From Liolophura sinensis (Eukaryota > Mollusca > Polyplacophora > Chitonida > Chitonidae), in NCBI RefSeq assembly GCF_032854445.1, contig NC_088307.1, positions 7,390,017 to 7,454,016 on the forward strand: a stretch of 64,000 nt of DNA. The letters are read 5' to 3'. The notes under the pieces were generated by a model that saw only the letters and a program-made list of their open reading frames with translations, did not search any database and was not told the origin of the DNA. The translations under genes and the position numbers were made by a program. The stretch's first letter is position 1, and every line of letters starts with the position of its first letter. Positions 25,201 to 35,273 of the stretch are shown here, one piece after another.

Positions 25201-28200
25201 GCCTGGTGTAAACCACCGACCTTTGGCAAATTACCGATAAACTGTTCCAAGTGTGACGTACAAATATGCACACTGTATTGGTACATTAGGACCCCACAAA
25301 CAGCCACATGGTTATCAGTCATTGACCCCTGATTGTCACCAGCAGTGAAAGGGGTACAAGTTTCCAGATATGACGTTACAAGAGAAGTGCCCCTTTGTGA
25401 TGTGGTGTTGTCGCTTTATATCACGGTGTGGTTAATCGGCCAAATTTAACATGCTATGGTCTACGAAATATAGAAAATTACTCAAACAGGATAAGATCAA
25501 TCTCCTAATTCCTTTTCATTACTGGGTGGGGTTGTGTGTCAGATATTGCCAAAATAATGATATTCTGCCAGTAGATTTATTCTGACATGTTTAGAGACTG
25601 GAAAGGAGCCCTACCATGCCGTAAAGCAACATCATTTTGCACTGGGGGTGTGACTCTGTTGTAATGACTTCACTGAAGAACTACATCTTTGCTATTATTA
25701 TATACATTATATATTCATGTTTGTATAAAGTGAAATATGATTTAGTATGGCATTAAACCCCATTCAGATAAATGAATAAATAATTCATTTGTGTTAAATG
25801 CACTACATATGTTCATGTGTTGTAGTGTTGCTGGATGCACCAGACACGGTGTTGGTGGAAAGAGCATCAGGAAAGCGAGTAGACACAGAGACAGGAGGTG
25901 AGTCTGGCTGTTACTTTATATATAATTATACCCCCTATTTGCCTTCTAATTTCATTCAAAGTTATAAATATAAACATAAATTATGGCATTTTTTTTTTCA
26001 TCCAATGCACCAATGATTTTCATATTTGCTGTGAAATGTTCAGGAGTTGCTACATATTGTAAAGGAGCATTAAATCTTCTGAAACTATTTACCCCACCAG
26101 AAAATTGACAAGATGACAGAAAAATTTGTATTATTTTCTTTTATGCTTTTTTTCCCCACTTTGGGGCAGGATACTTTTTTTTCTCTTCACAGTAAAAAGT
26201 TGTATAATTCTTTGTGATCCACAGTTAAATATGAATTTGAGATCGTCACACAAGATTTGGTTTTTAGGCATCTGCCACACAAGATATGATTGGTTTTTCA
26301 GACATCTACCACCTAACATTTGATTGGTTTTTAGACATCTGCCACACATCATATGACTGGTTTTTCAGACATCTACCACCTAACATTTGATTGGTTTTTA
26401 GACATCTACCACCCAACATTTGATTGCCTTTTAGACATCTACCACCCAACATTTGATTGGTGTTTAGATATCTACCACCCAACATTTGATTGGTTTTCAG
26501 ACATCGACCGCCCAACATATGATTTTTTTAGACGTCTACCACCCAACATTTGATTGGCTTTCAGACATCTACCACCCAACATTTAATTGGTTTTCAGACA
26601 TCTACCACCCAACATTTGATTGGTTTTTTGGACATCTACCACCCAACATTTGATTGTTTTTTAGGCGTCTACCACCCAACATTTGATTGGTTTTTCGGAC
26701 ATCTACCACCCAACATTTGATTGGTTTTTAGGCATCTATCACCCAACATTTGATTGGTTTTTCGGACATCTACCACCCAGTATTTGATTGGTTTTTCAGA
26801 CATCTACCACCCAACATTTGATTGGTTTTTAGGCATCTACCATCCAACATTTGATTTGTTTTTATGGATCTACCACACAACAGTTGATTGGTTTTTCAGA
26901 CATCTACCACACAACATTTGATTGGCCAAGCAGCACAGAGATTCAGTCACGACTGGAAGAGGTGCCTGGCTATAGTGAGGAGGCCGTCATCAGTAAACTG
27001 GAAAGCTATCATCGTCACATAGACGGCATCAAGAGATGCTATGAGAAAGTAATAAAGGTTATCAATGCTGATCAGCCTAAAGCTGATGTCTTTGCTCAAG
27101 GTAAGTACAGAGTTATTCCACTCGATGAGTTCTCACCCTGGTATTGATCTCCCTTCCATGTGCATTTATATGTATATGAGTGTCATGTTAGATGAATTTG
27201 TGTACCCAAACTAAGCACGGTATAGGCCAATTTTTCATCAGACATGATGCAATTATTTCTTTAAAACAGATTTAACTTTGTATGATTATGAAAATTTAAG
27301 TCTGGTTTTTGTTTCAATAAAATTGAGGAGCCTAGAAGTTATAAAGCCTACCTAAAAGAAGTATCCTTGCAGTAACTAACCGGAGTCAGTGACTACAACT
27401 ATTCAGACTGTACACCATACTCAAAACTTTTATAAGGACATTTGTGTACATTTAGGTATAGTCATTTTGATTACAGTAACTTGGTGTGTGAAGTTTTGCT
27501 TAGATTGCTCAGAGCGAGAATGTTTCCTCCAGAATACAGCTGACTAACAAGTTAATTGACCATTTCATTAGATTGCCACTTTGCAGTATGTTACAAGTTT
27601 GAGGTACGCTGCAAATTTGTGGCTTTAGGTTATTTGGTTCAGTTCCTAAAGTGTGTTGTCATTTCATACAGAGGCGTAATTAACGATTCTTGTTTCAGTG
27701 TTCTCTTACCTAACGACTATCCCACGCTCCGTGGCTCCCCACACCCCACGAGTCATTCTACTGGGGCCTACAGGCAGTGGCAAAGGAGTCCAAGCTGCTT
27801 TACTTGCCAATAAATACAACATTGTCAAAGGTAAGCTCCCTGTAATGGATAAATGGTTAGCGTGCTAGAACATTACAATAAGAGGAGCCTCTGACCAATG
27901 CGGTCACTGTGAGTTCAATATTTTTGTCTTAAATAGATTATATTTAGTTCCATTGAAAAAGTGAGTACATTCCTTGGGAAATAATCATATTGCGTTGTCA
28001 AGATGTGCGTGTATGTTTGTGTTGTCCAGTGTCGTGTGGGCAGCTGATCAAACAGGCCGTGGCAGACGAGAGTAAGCCCGGACTGGCTGCCAAAACCTAC
28101 CTGGAGAAGAGTATGCAGGGTAAGTATGTGGACACTGACAGCTTGTTGATCATTCCAGTCTGTTAGTTTAATTACTTACATCAGCCTTTGTTGGTTTGTT

Positions 28201-29543
28201 TACTTGCATTTATTGTCTTCTTTTATCAGGCTTTGTCTGTTGGTTTGTTTGTTTTGTGTCAAACTGTTTTCTTGGTTTTTTGCTTGCCTTTCAAATGTTA
28301 AAGTTGATGCAGTAAGACGGAGATATCATTGCTTGAAGTTAATGATTGAAGTCCTTTAGATATGCATGGGGTTTGAAGTGAGAGAATTGGGTGATGAACA
28401 TGTATAGACTTGGAAAAGCGGTCCATAAAGGTCCATAAAGTTTGACTGCACAGAAGAAATGTTCTAAACAGTTTGACTGCACTGAAGAAGTGTTCTAAAA
28501 AGTTTGACTGCACTGAAGAAATGTTCTAAAAAGTTTGACTGCACTGAAGAAATGTTCTAAAATGTTGTACTGAATGAGACTGAGCAGTATTAAGACTGAC
28601 TTCTTTAAGAATAAAAATTTTTTTACCACTTTTGAACAAACAAGCCAAAGAGTATATTTTACATAAAACTTGACGTACATATATTTTATATGTGATATAT
28701 GTTGCAGTACCAGACAGTATTGTGCTGACGATCCTCCGGGAGAGGCTGGCCCAGCTGGATTGTGTTAGTCGAGGGTGGGTCCTTCATGGTTACCCCCTTT
28801 CACGGGAGCAGGCAGAGCAGCTGGACAGGGCAGGATTCACTCCCAACAGGTATTGCTTCTAGCCTCATAGGTATAGATGCTAAAGGCAGTGAAGAAGGGA
28901 CAGACCTGGGGGGGGGGGGGGGGAGGGCGTACATCATGTTTTTATCTGACATGGGAACAGGCAGAGCAGCTGGACAGGGCAGGGTTCACTGCCAGCAGAT
29001 TTATATAGCTAGCCTCATTGTAGATGCTAAAGCAGTGTGATCTAGTGTGGGAGGTGGGATGGGGTGTTGAGGTCTGCACAAGTCTCCAATCAGTTAAGTT
29101 AATCATTAAAAGTGCTGGGAGATATTAGGTCGTTGAATGTCCTCGAAATTCTCACACAAATCACACACTATAGGGTGTTTTATGAACAAGTAGCAGAGTT
29201 ATTTCCCACATTCTTTTTCAGGGTGTTTTTCCTGAACGTGCCAAATGACTCGGTGGTTGAGCGACTGACCCTGCGGGCCACAGACCACCTGACCGGGGAG
29301 AGATATCACATGCTCTACAACCCGCCTCGTTCCCAGGAGGTGAAGGAACGTCTGCGCTGCCACCCTAAAGATCGCGAAGAGAGCGTCCGCGGCCGACTGG
29401 CAACATATTACACATTCCAGGAAGAGCTGAATGATTACTACCTAGAAGCGCAACATATCAACGCTGACCAGGATCCACATACTGTGTTTGAGAACATCGA
29501 GAGTATGATTGTCAATCCTCTGCCTAAACAGTACGACAGATAA
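22265..29543 (+). CDS. AK8: Adenylate kinase 8 (complete, ten exons)
   Basis: Exons: 22265-22348, 22942-23026, 23688-23851, 24360-24510, 25826-25897, 26900-27100, 27699-27830, 28030-28119, 28708-28849 and 29222-29543. They join in frame to 480 residues; the human protein has 479 as I recall it. Two nucleoside-kinase modules each have a P-loop: GPPASGKR at about residues 64-71 and GPTGSGKG at about 275-282. Family hallmarks include GWVMEGFP and GWVLHGYP in the LID/NMP region, [23 protein letters not shown], and the ends [10 protein letters not shown] and [11 protein letters not shown]. The enzyme interconverts AMP, ADP and ATP; in vertebrates it is linked to motile cilia. The first P-loop has Arg where human AK8 has Thr. 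All introns are GT-AG. The start ATG opens [14 protein letters not shown], which aligns with the human N-terminal region. It is convergent with FBXL6. Confidence 0.95.
24187..24212 (+). repeat. Possible copy of the AK8 exon 3 donor end
   Basis: TAGATAAGGGCAGGTCAGTG resembles the exon 3 end and donor (TAGACAAGGGTCAG, then GTGAGTG at 23852). The match is under 30 bases and could be chance. Confidence 0.3.
24618..25122. mobile_element. Inverted-repeat element D, copy 1 (long TIRs)
   Basis: In AK8 intron 4 the words GAAAACATAAAAATGA, TTGAAAGAGTGCGAAAAG and GGTATTTGGGACCAC on the left recur as reverse complements on the right (for example GGTCCCAAATACCCAC, CTCTTTCATCTGA). The arms are about 150 bp around an AT-rich loop. 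A second copy lies at 54838-55487. It is non-coding, and the outermost ends are approximate. Confidence 0.75.
25125..25470. repeat. Dispersed repeat in AK8 intron 4
   Basis: It shares with 31590-31890 the ordered words GGATGAAG, ACCAGAGTGCCTGG-like, TTGGCAAATT, TGTGACGTACAAA and GGTCAT/TATCAGTCA. Both are probably old copies of one interspersed family; the class is uncertain, although the 31.6 kb copy has a B-box-like GGTTTGAACC. Confidence 0.4.
26247..26899 (+). repeat. Minisatellite of AK8 exon 6 acceptor units (33-34 bp, about 19 copies)
   Basis: Each unit reads roughly ACATCTACCACCCAACATTT, then GATTGGTTTTTCAG or GATTGGTTTTTAG. The final member runs straight into exon 6 at 26900, whose first bases ACATCTACCACACAACATTT plus GATTGG encode D(I)YHTTFDW, a segment conserved in human AK8. 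The array therefore consists of copies of the acceptor tract plus the first 27 or so coding bases of exon 6. Most copies still end in T-rich sequence plus AG, and so are candidate cryptic acceptors. The true acceptor is taken as 26898-26899 because only this one leads directly into the conserved exon. Confidence 0.92.
27850..27915 (+). mobile_element. SINE-1 head fragment
   Basis: TGGTTAGCGTGCTAGAACA and AGGAGCCTCTGACCAATGCG followed by GTCACTGTGAGTTCA match the SINE-1 head. It is cut soon after the B box, in AK8 intron 7. Confidence 0.6.
28438..28566 (+). repeat. Minisatellite, 31 bp unit, four copies
   Basis: GTTTGACTGCACTGAAGAA recurs at 28440, 28471, 28502 and 28533 in AK8 intron 8. Copies are nearly identical. 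No relation to a neighbouring exon was seen. Confidence 0.85.
28933..29037 (+). repeat. Duplicate of AK8 exon 9 end and start of intron 9
   Basis: GGCAGAGCAGCTGGACAGGG and CTAGCCTCAT, then TAGATGCTAAAG, repeat in the same order the exon 9 end and following intron sequence at about 28785-28893. The copy corresponding to the donor GTATTG reads ATTTAT, so it should not splice. A G-run (about 28909-28922) separates the two copies. Confidence 0.85.
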
Positions 29544-29611
29544 CTGGTTTGAACATCAGACTGTGGACACTGTTACCTACTTGCACATGTCATCTGAAAA
29601 GTCAGATACCC

Positions 29612-29822
29612 TAATTCCTCAACCTTTTTGCATATGAAAGACCAACTTTTAGTGCAATTTATGCACATTGTTAATTTGATTTTGGAGATGAATCTACATT
29701 CGTTAGATTGGCCAATTTCAGGGCTTCACAAAAAGTGTAACTATATGAGCCTACACAGAATAATGCCTTCAGAAGATGTTTGAATAAACACCTTGCAAAC
29801 GTGCGAAAAGGTTAAAGAATTA
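29612..29822 (+). mobile_element. Inverted-repeat element A, complete copy, in AK8 3'UTR
   Basis: It begins TAATTCCTCAACC and ends GGTTAAAGAATTA, an imperfect terminal inverted repeat flanked by TA. It is about 210 bp and non-coding. It lies 68 bases after the AK8 stop codon, so it is probably transcribed as part of the AK8 3'UTR. A second complete copy lies at 39324-39532. Confidence 0.7.
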
Positions 29823-29902
29823 GAGCAATGGGGTGCTTACATTGAACTATTTATTAATTGTTTCATAACTTCTCCGCTTATTTCTACTGAGAAAGCATGT
29901 AC

Positions 29903-30129
29903 AATAAACGACCAGAAATTTTGCCCATTACAAAGTGGCACATTTTGCCTTTTCTCATTTGTACACTGTATTTTCTGAATTGATTCTACTTGGGTGTATG
30001 ATTCTATACAATTGCATGTATTTACAGTTTAGGAACCTGTGCTCAGCATGACATGTTTTCATGCCATAGTTATGAGTTATGTGAAATGGCATCTGAATAG
30101 CTTTGTATTTTGTCCTGGTATAAAATAAA
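29903..30129 (+). terminator. Candidate AK8 polyadenylation signals
   Basis: AATAAA words occur at 29903-29908 and 30124-30129, 360 and 580 bases after the AK8 stop. Either could be used; the sequence alone does not decide. Confidence 0.4.
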
Positions 30130-30650
30130 ACTTATTTTATGAAGTTTGGAAGACAATTGATGTCCATTCAACTGAACTTGGCCTGGTAAATTTGAGTTTG
30201 CTCGAACAAATATTTACATGAAAAAATGGACTGATTTTTTAGAAATATGGGAAAAATTCCTAAAATAACATCTCTGGTGCTGAAATTAAGGAATTCAGTC
30301 AAATTGGATCTCTCAAAATAAGGCGAAATGATAATTTAAACATGTTTGAAATTTTAAGTCTGATACAATACTTACGGCTCTATATGGCGGAGATGCTTGT
30401 CATTTCTTATGAGCTATATCCATGGAATTCTGTGAAACTGTATAGCGATGATTAGGTGCAGCTTTGACTGGCTATAGAAATCACTCCTCTTCTTTGCCCA
30501 AAGCTACAAAAGCGGAAAGGGGACTTGGAAATGCTGCAGTCTCTCTGCCCTTTTGTGGTACAAGTACCTATGAAAGCATAGAAAGTAGCGACTTTGGCTG
30601 TAAAGTTACCAATAGTACCCACTGGTATAGTTTGAATCAATCAATTGATG

Positions 30651-30892
30651 GTGTCTTCGTGGCGAAGGTGGTTAGCGTGTCAGAATGCTGACCCAGGAGC
30701 CTCACCCAAGTGTGGTCGCTACGAGTCAAGCTCATGTTGGCTTCCTCTCCAGATGTATGTGGGAAGGTCTTCCAGCAACCTGTGGATGGTCGTGGGTTTC
30801 CCAAAGACTCTGCCCAGCTTCCTTCCACCATAATGCTGACCACTGTCATATAAGGGAAATATCCTTGAGCAAGTTAATCAAATAAACAAATA
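30651..30892 (+). mobile_element. SINE-1 copy
   Basis: SINE-1 body with a degraded head (GGTGGTTAGCGTGTCAGAAT), ending CAATAAATAAAC-like. Its 3' half and about 200 bp of flank recur at 36811-37100. Confidence 0.8.
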
Positions 30893-31105
30893 CTTCTATC
30901 AGTCATGTGCCCTTTTTAGTATATTACAAAAGAGGAAGCAGGCCAGCCTGGTGAACCATATCCATCCAAATTTCACAACAAAAGTGGTAACTGTGTGTGA
31001 ACCAACTCCCAATAATATATGTGAAGTTATATATAAAGTGAAATTCTCAGGTGCAGTTTATAACTTACAGATAAAAAACAAAAACTACAGTTCCTTAATG
31101 GCGGA
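30796..31105 (+). repeat. Segment duplicated at 36811-37100
   Basis: From GGGTTTCCCAAAGACTCTGC inside the SINE-1, through its tail, to ACAAAAACTACAGTTCC, this stretch recurs within FBXL6 intron 8. There are few substitutions and one small deletion in the second copy. The second copy lacks the SINE head. Confidence 0.88.
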
Positions 31106-31589
31106 AGTTTTTGGATGTCCTGTGAATATGTGATTTAGTGCTCATCAGAAGCACAGCTTGTATCTGACCACAGAGAATACATACTCAGCATTTAGAATTT
31201 ACATATTTGTTAGATTTGTGTTTTTTTACTTAAAGATGAGAAAACACTACTATGAAGTACATAACACTCTCCTGGAAAACAACTTTCTGTATTAGAACTT
31301 TTCAAACTGGCAAATAAATTTATATGCTTTCTAAGCATTATACTCAATGGCGGTCTGTTGCGACGCAGTTGGTTTTGATGTCACATTTGTAATTTTTTGC
31401 TAGAAATTTTTATAGCCCGTGAAGATCCTGTCTTCTGTAAGGGATGGTCATGTTGAATTGCAATCTTACAGTGCATCACACGATAAGAAACAAACTTTCA
31501 GAATTTCGTTTATTTATACGTTACACCAATCAAAAAAAAAAAAGAAAAATTTATACGTTTGGTTAACGTCACACTCAAGAGTATTTTAC

Positions 31590-31890
31590 CTATCCAATGG
31601 CTGTCAGTTTTAAGGGATGAAGAAACCAGAGTTCCTGGGATAAACCCGCAAACATTTGGCAAATTCCTGACAAACTTTCTCATGTGTGATGTACAAACCT
31701 GTACACGTATATCATATCTGTTAAGACAAGTGGTCTTCACTGAATGTTTATTAGACGGTGTTCAAGAGCACATGAGGTCATCCACCACTTGTCACCAAAG
31801 CCCCATGAGCTGAGTAATAGCGAGGGAATAAACAAAATCCCTGTCCAGCACTGGGTTTGAACCTACATACCATGTGCCCCTCCAGGCTAC
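31590..31890 (-). mobile_element. Possible tRNA-related SINE, old
   Basis: The minus strand carries GTAGGTTCAAACCCAGTGCT, a B-box-like word. The body shares ordered words with 25125-25470. The family is not identified. Confidence 0.35.
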
Positions 31891-33762
31891 TGAGGAACAT
31901 TCTAAACTAAAAAACATGTAAAGAACTAAAGCTAAACAAAGAACATATGCTTATTTCCTTTATTGTACTCAAAGAGACTTAAATATACAGTAATGGATGC
32001 ATTTCAATATTTACATGTAAAAGTAATATATAATCATACATAATATGGTTCTATTTTTTTTTCTTATAAAGTTCAATGATCAAAATGTAAAATAAATCCA
32101 TCTTTTTATTATCAATATTAAAAGAGCGTAATAAAAATGTTGATATTTTAATACATGAAGGATGTGTTAACAACAAAAATCCAGCTGAAATAGTCCACAT
32201 TGAGGGGTTATTTCCGATCCAACACATAACTGATCCACATCATTGATTTCAAACATAGAAACACTGCCATAACAAATTACAAACTAAAGGATCAAAGCTT
32301 TAGTTTCACATGTAGATACAACAACAATGGACCAGACTATAACCGAATATACATATATGTACAACATAAGATCTGAAAATAAGCCATATTCAAGTTACAT
32401 GTGGCATTGTACCAAATAAAATCAAAGACTCATCACCACACTTAAGAAACACATACTTCATTTTGTGTTTGCGGGAAAGCTGACACTCAAAAATCCCAAA
32501 ACGGCACCAAAATAAAACTGAAAATCCACCCTACATTGGGTTCTTCCCATCCAGTTTACTTACGAATTTCATGTTCTTCAAAGCTTTTCGATCATGTGTA
32601 AATATGTCTTCAATAAGAAAAATTGCAAGGATAGCCCAAATTCTCCACAAGTTCATGATTTTCAAGTTTTATTTTTATACCCTCCTCAGATATTGCAAAA
32701 AAAGATTTATTCTGCTTGTAAAACAAGTTAAATTGGTGTGGCCTTAGCGGCATAAATATCCAAACATTTGGTGATGATGTTATATGACCGGGCTTGCCAG
32801 CTGGGGATTTGAACCAGTGATCTCTGGGTTTTGAGTCCACGCTTTTTATTTTGCATTTTATTTTGACAATATTCAATATTTTATCATTTGACTGTTGTGT
32901 TATGCTCTAATTTTCAAAGATTCTTCTCTTACAAAGACGGCAGGTGGGCTTACGGATGGAAGACACTGCTGCACTACGCCAAGTAGCAGACAAACCTCCT
33001 GGCTTAAAGCTGCAGCAAACCAGCCAAAGCTGGACTTGAACCTGTGATCTCATTGGTCAGCCTCCAATCACTTCAAGCTAAACAAACCAGCAAGGCTTTT
33101 TGCTTTAGGTGTGTTAAAGTCTGTGTTAAATAGGCTAAATTTCATTAAAAAATGAAGTCATCAGTTAAGACTGATAACCTGCATCCAATCATGCACTAAA
33201 TTCAAGTACGTTCATCTTGCTTTTACAACATAGTTTCTGTAGCTTTTCTTGCATCAGTTGTTGAGTGAAATTATAAGAACAGACTGTTACGTCATCCCTC
33301 TTTAAAGGTGAAATTTTTAGCGGTAATATTTCATCATGTCGCTGCCAAAAGTTGACAAATTTGCATATTTATGGATCAAACATATAAATGTACACATTAA
33401 ACAGCAATAACGAGGAGCTATGCCCAAGGATAATCATTAGGAGAGAGAGACATGACAGAAGGTGACAAAACAAAGCAAAACAAAAAAAAAAGGAAACAAA
33501 AAAAACAAAAAAAAAACCAGGAAACAATCCAGTGTTGTATAATTTTTTCAAGCTTACAATAAATATTGGTTGGTGACAACCTTAACTGAAAGAAAGGTAA
33601 CAAGGATGTGACAAACGGAAGAACTCACTGTTGTAACAGCCAGGAAATGCTTTTACACGAAAGAGCCAATGACAGGAAACAAGGCTACATTTAGAATTTC
33701 TCCTTAAAACAGGATGACAATTTAAGCACCCTTTAATACCCAAGTCTGTGTCAATAAATGTA

Positions 33763-33982
33763 CCCTAAATGACCTAAAAATCTGACCACAATAGAGCGTT
33801 TTTTTTTTACAGACAAATAAATGTCATGAGATTTCTGGAGCTAAAATTTATATTTTTAGCTAAAAATAATATAATGTTACCTTGCAAACACCTCTCAGAG
33901 CATCTTTCTAAAATCAATAGAGCTCCCAAAATCTGGAAAAATGGGGAATTTAGTTGTGGATGAAATTTCAGGTCATTTAGGG
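33763..33982. mobile_element. Inverted-repeat element C, copy 1
   Basis: The left end CCCTAAATGACCTAAAA is mirrored by GGTCATTTAGGG on the right, about 220 bp apart. Other copies or pieces lie at 43677-43888, 47758-47960, 47989-48209, 48699-48742, 59993-60196 and 63011-63048. It is non-coding; one copy has clear TA flanks. Confidence 0.75.
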
Positions 33983-35273
33983 TCAATTCTTTGTTCCATG
34001 TATAGTAATCTGAATATACTACTCTCTGACCACAATGCCCAGGAAACGGTGAAAGCTACATTTCATGACTGAAGCATGCAAAAGCAAATATAACTGTACA
34101 TATTCAGTCAGTTTTAATTTCCATGAAATAAAGGACATTCTTTTAGCATTCTAAAAACCATCTCAGAATCTATGTGTTGAAACAGACATTTCTATTCCAG
34201 CCGTCAACCAAGATTGACATCCTTCAAATTGTGACTGCAAGCCATACACAAAAAAAGGCTTATCCAGACAAATCACTAAATGACGAGGAGTCTGTGAACC
34301 GAGATAAATTTCAAATTGTGGCAATTATGAAACTCAAATGACAGTTAAAGATAACATAAACAGACTTTGGTTTTGCAGCCACAACCAATGCAGCCACATT
34401 TTTCCGTTTTCTCCCACAAGACACTGATAAAAACTCAAGTACCAAGCTCCCTGTGTCTTCAAATAGCACAAATGGGATAAATGAAAAATAAAAATACAAT
34501 TATTTTCTTTCTTTTGATTTTTTTTCTTAATATTAAAAAATTACATTGATTTAAAAATTTTAAATCTTGAGGTGATCTGACAGCCATATCATTGGGCACT
34601 ACTGATGTCACATCAAATTCAATGACTCGGCACTTTACCCTTTTTTCTGTTTTTAACACTAAAGTATCCAAAACTTATGAATGTTGGAGAGTTTTCCTTT
34701 GCTTGACATTGTTAATCATACTGACTTTTCAAAACTCTTAAAAACGAACATACCATCTAACAAACTGATATACAACACTATATTATGTAAATTAACTTAA
34801 ATAACAGTCAGCTAATCACTTAACACAAATGTTATAAAATATACATTAGCTTTGAAGCATTATTCAAGATATATTTAAATACTACATGTATCTAATACAA
34901 AGTCTCTTAAGATTTTATACGTTTTATCAAATTCATTTTCTTTGACACAAACTGAATTTCTGCAACATAGAGGTGTAATCTACACACAGCAACTCTATCT
35001 ACTACCATCTGTGCCAGCAGCTAAGGTGACATACCAAACAATAGATTTAACTTGTTGATTGGCTGGTTCAACTCCACCAATGAACAGTCACAATAAAAAA
35101 AAAAACAAAATTCAAAAAAAAAAAAAAACAATAACAGATACTAACAAAATTCTGTAAGTGCTAATCATTTGCAAGAAGACAACAATTGTAACAGAGAACT
35201 GTGATTCACAGAATAAATCCAGCTTGTTGATGTCAGGAAAACAAATACATATCTACAAATAAACAATTTACAT

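Larger units (their letters stand above)
30130..35273. other. Region between the convergent AK8 and FBXL6 coding ends
   Basis: No protein-coding gene is recognised. It holds a SINE-1 with a flank duplicated elsewhere (30651-31105), an old dispersed repeat (31590-31890), tRNA-B-box-like repeat pieces (about 32660-32850 and 32960-33090), element C (33763-33982) and AT-rich sequence. Much of 31950-35273 is probably the FBXL6 3'UTR on the minus strand. Minus-strand polyadenylation words (TTTATT on plus) occur at 31959-31964, 32105-32110 and 32668-32673, and the true end was not resolved. Confidence 0.5.

Noticed and set aside
26131-26553. Frames of DIYHPTFDW repeats in AK8 intron 5 as extra coding exons
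   Set aside because: The array mixes 33- and 34-bp units, so frames break, and human AK8 has the segment once. Treated as cryptic sites.
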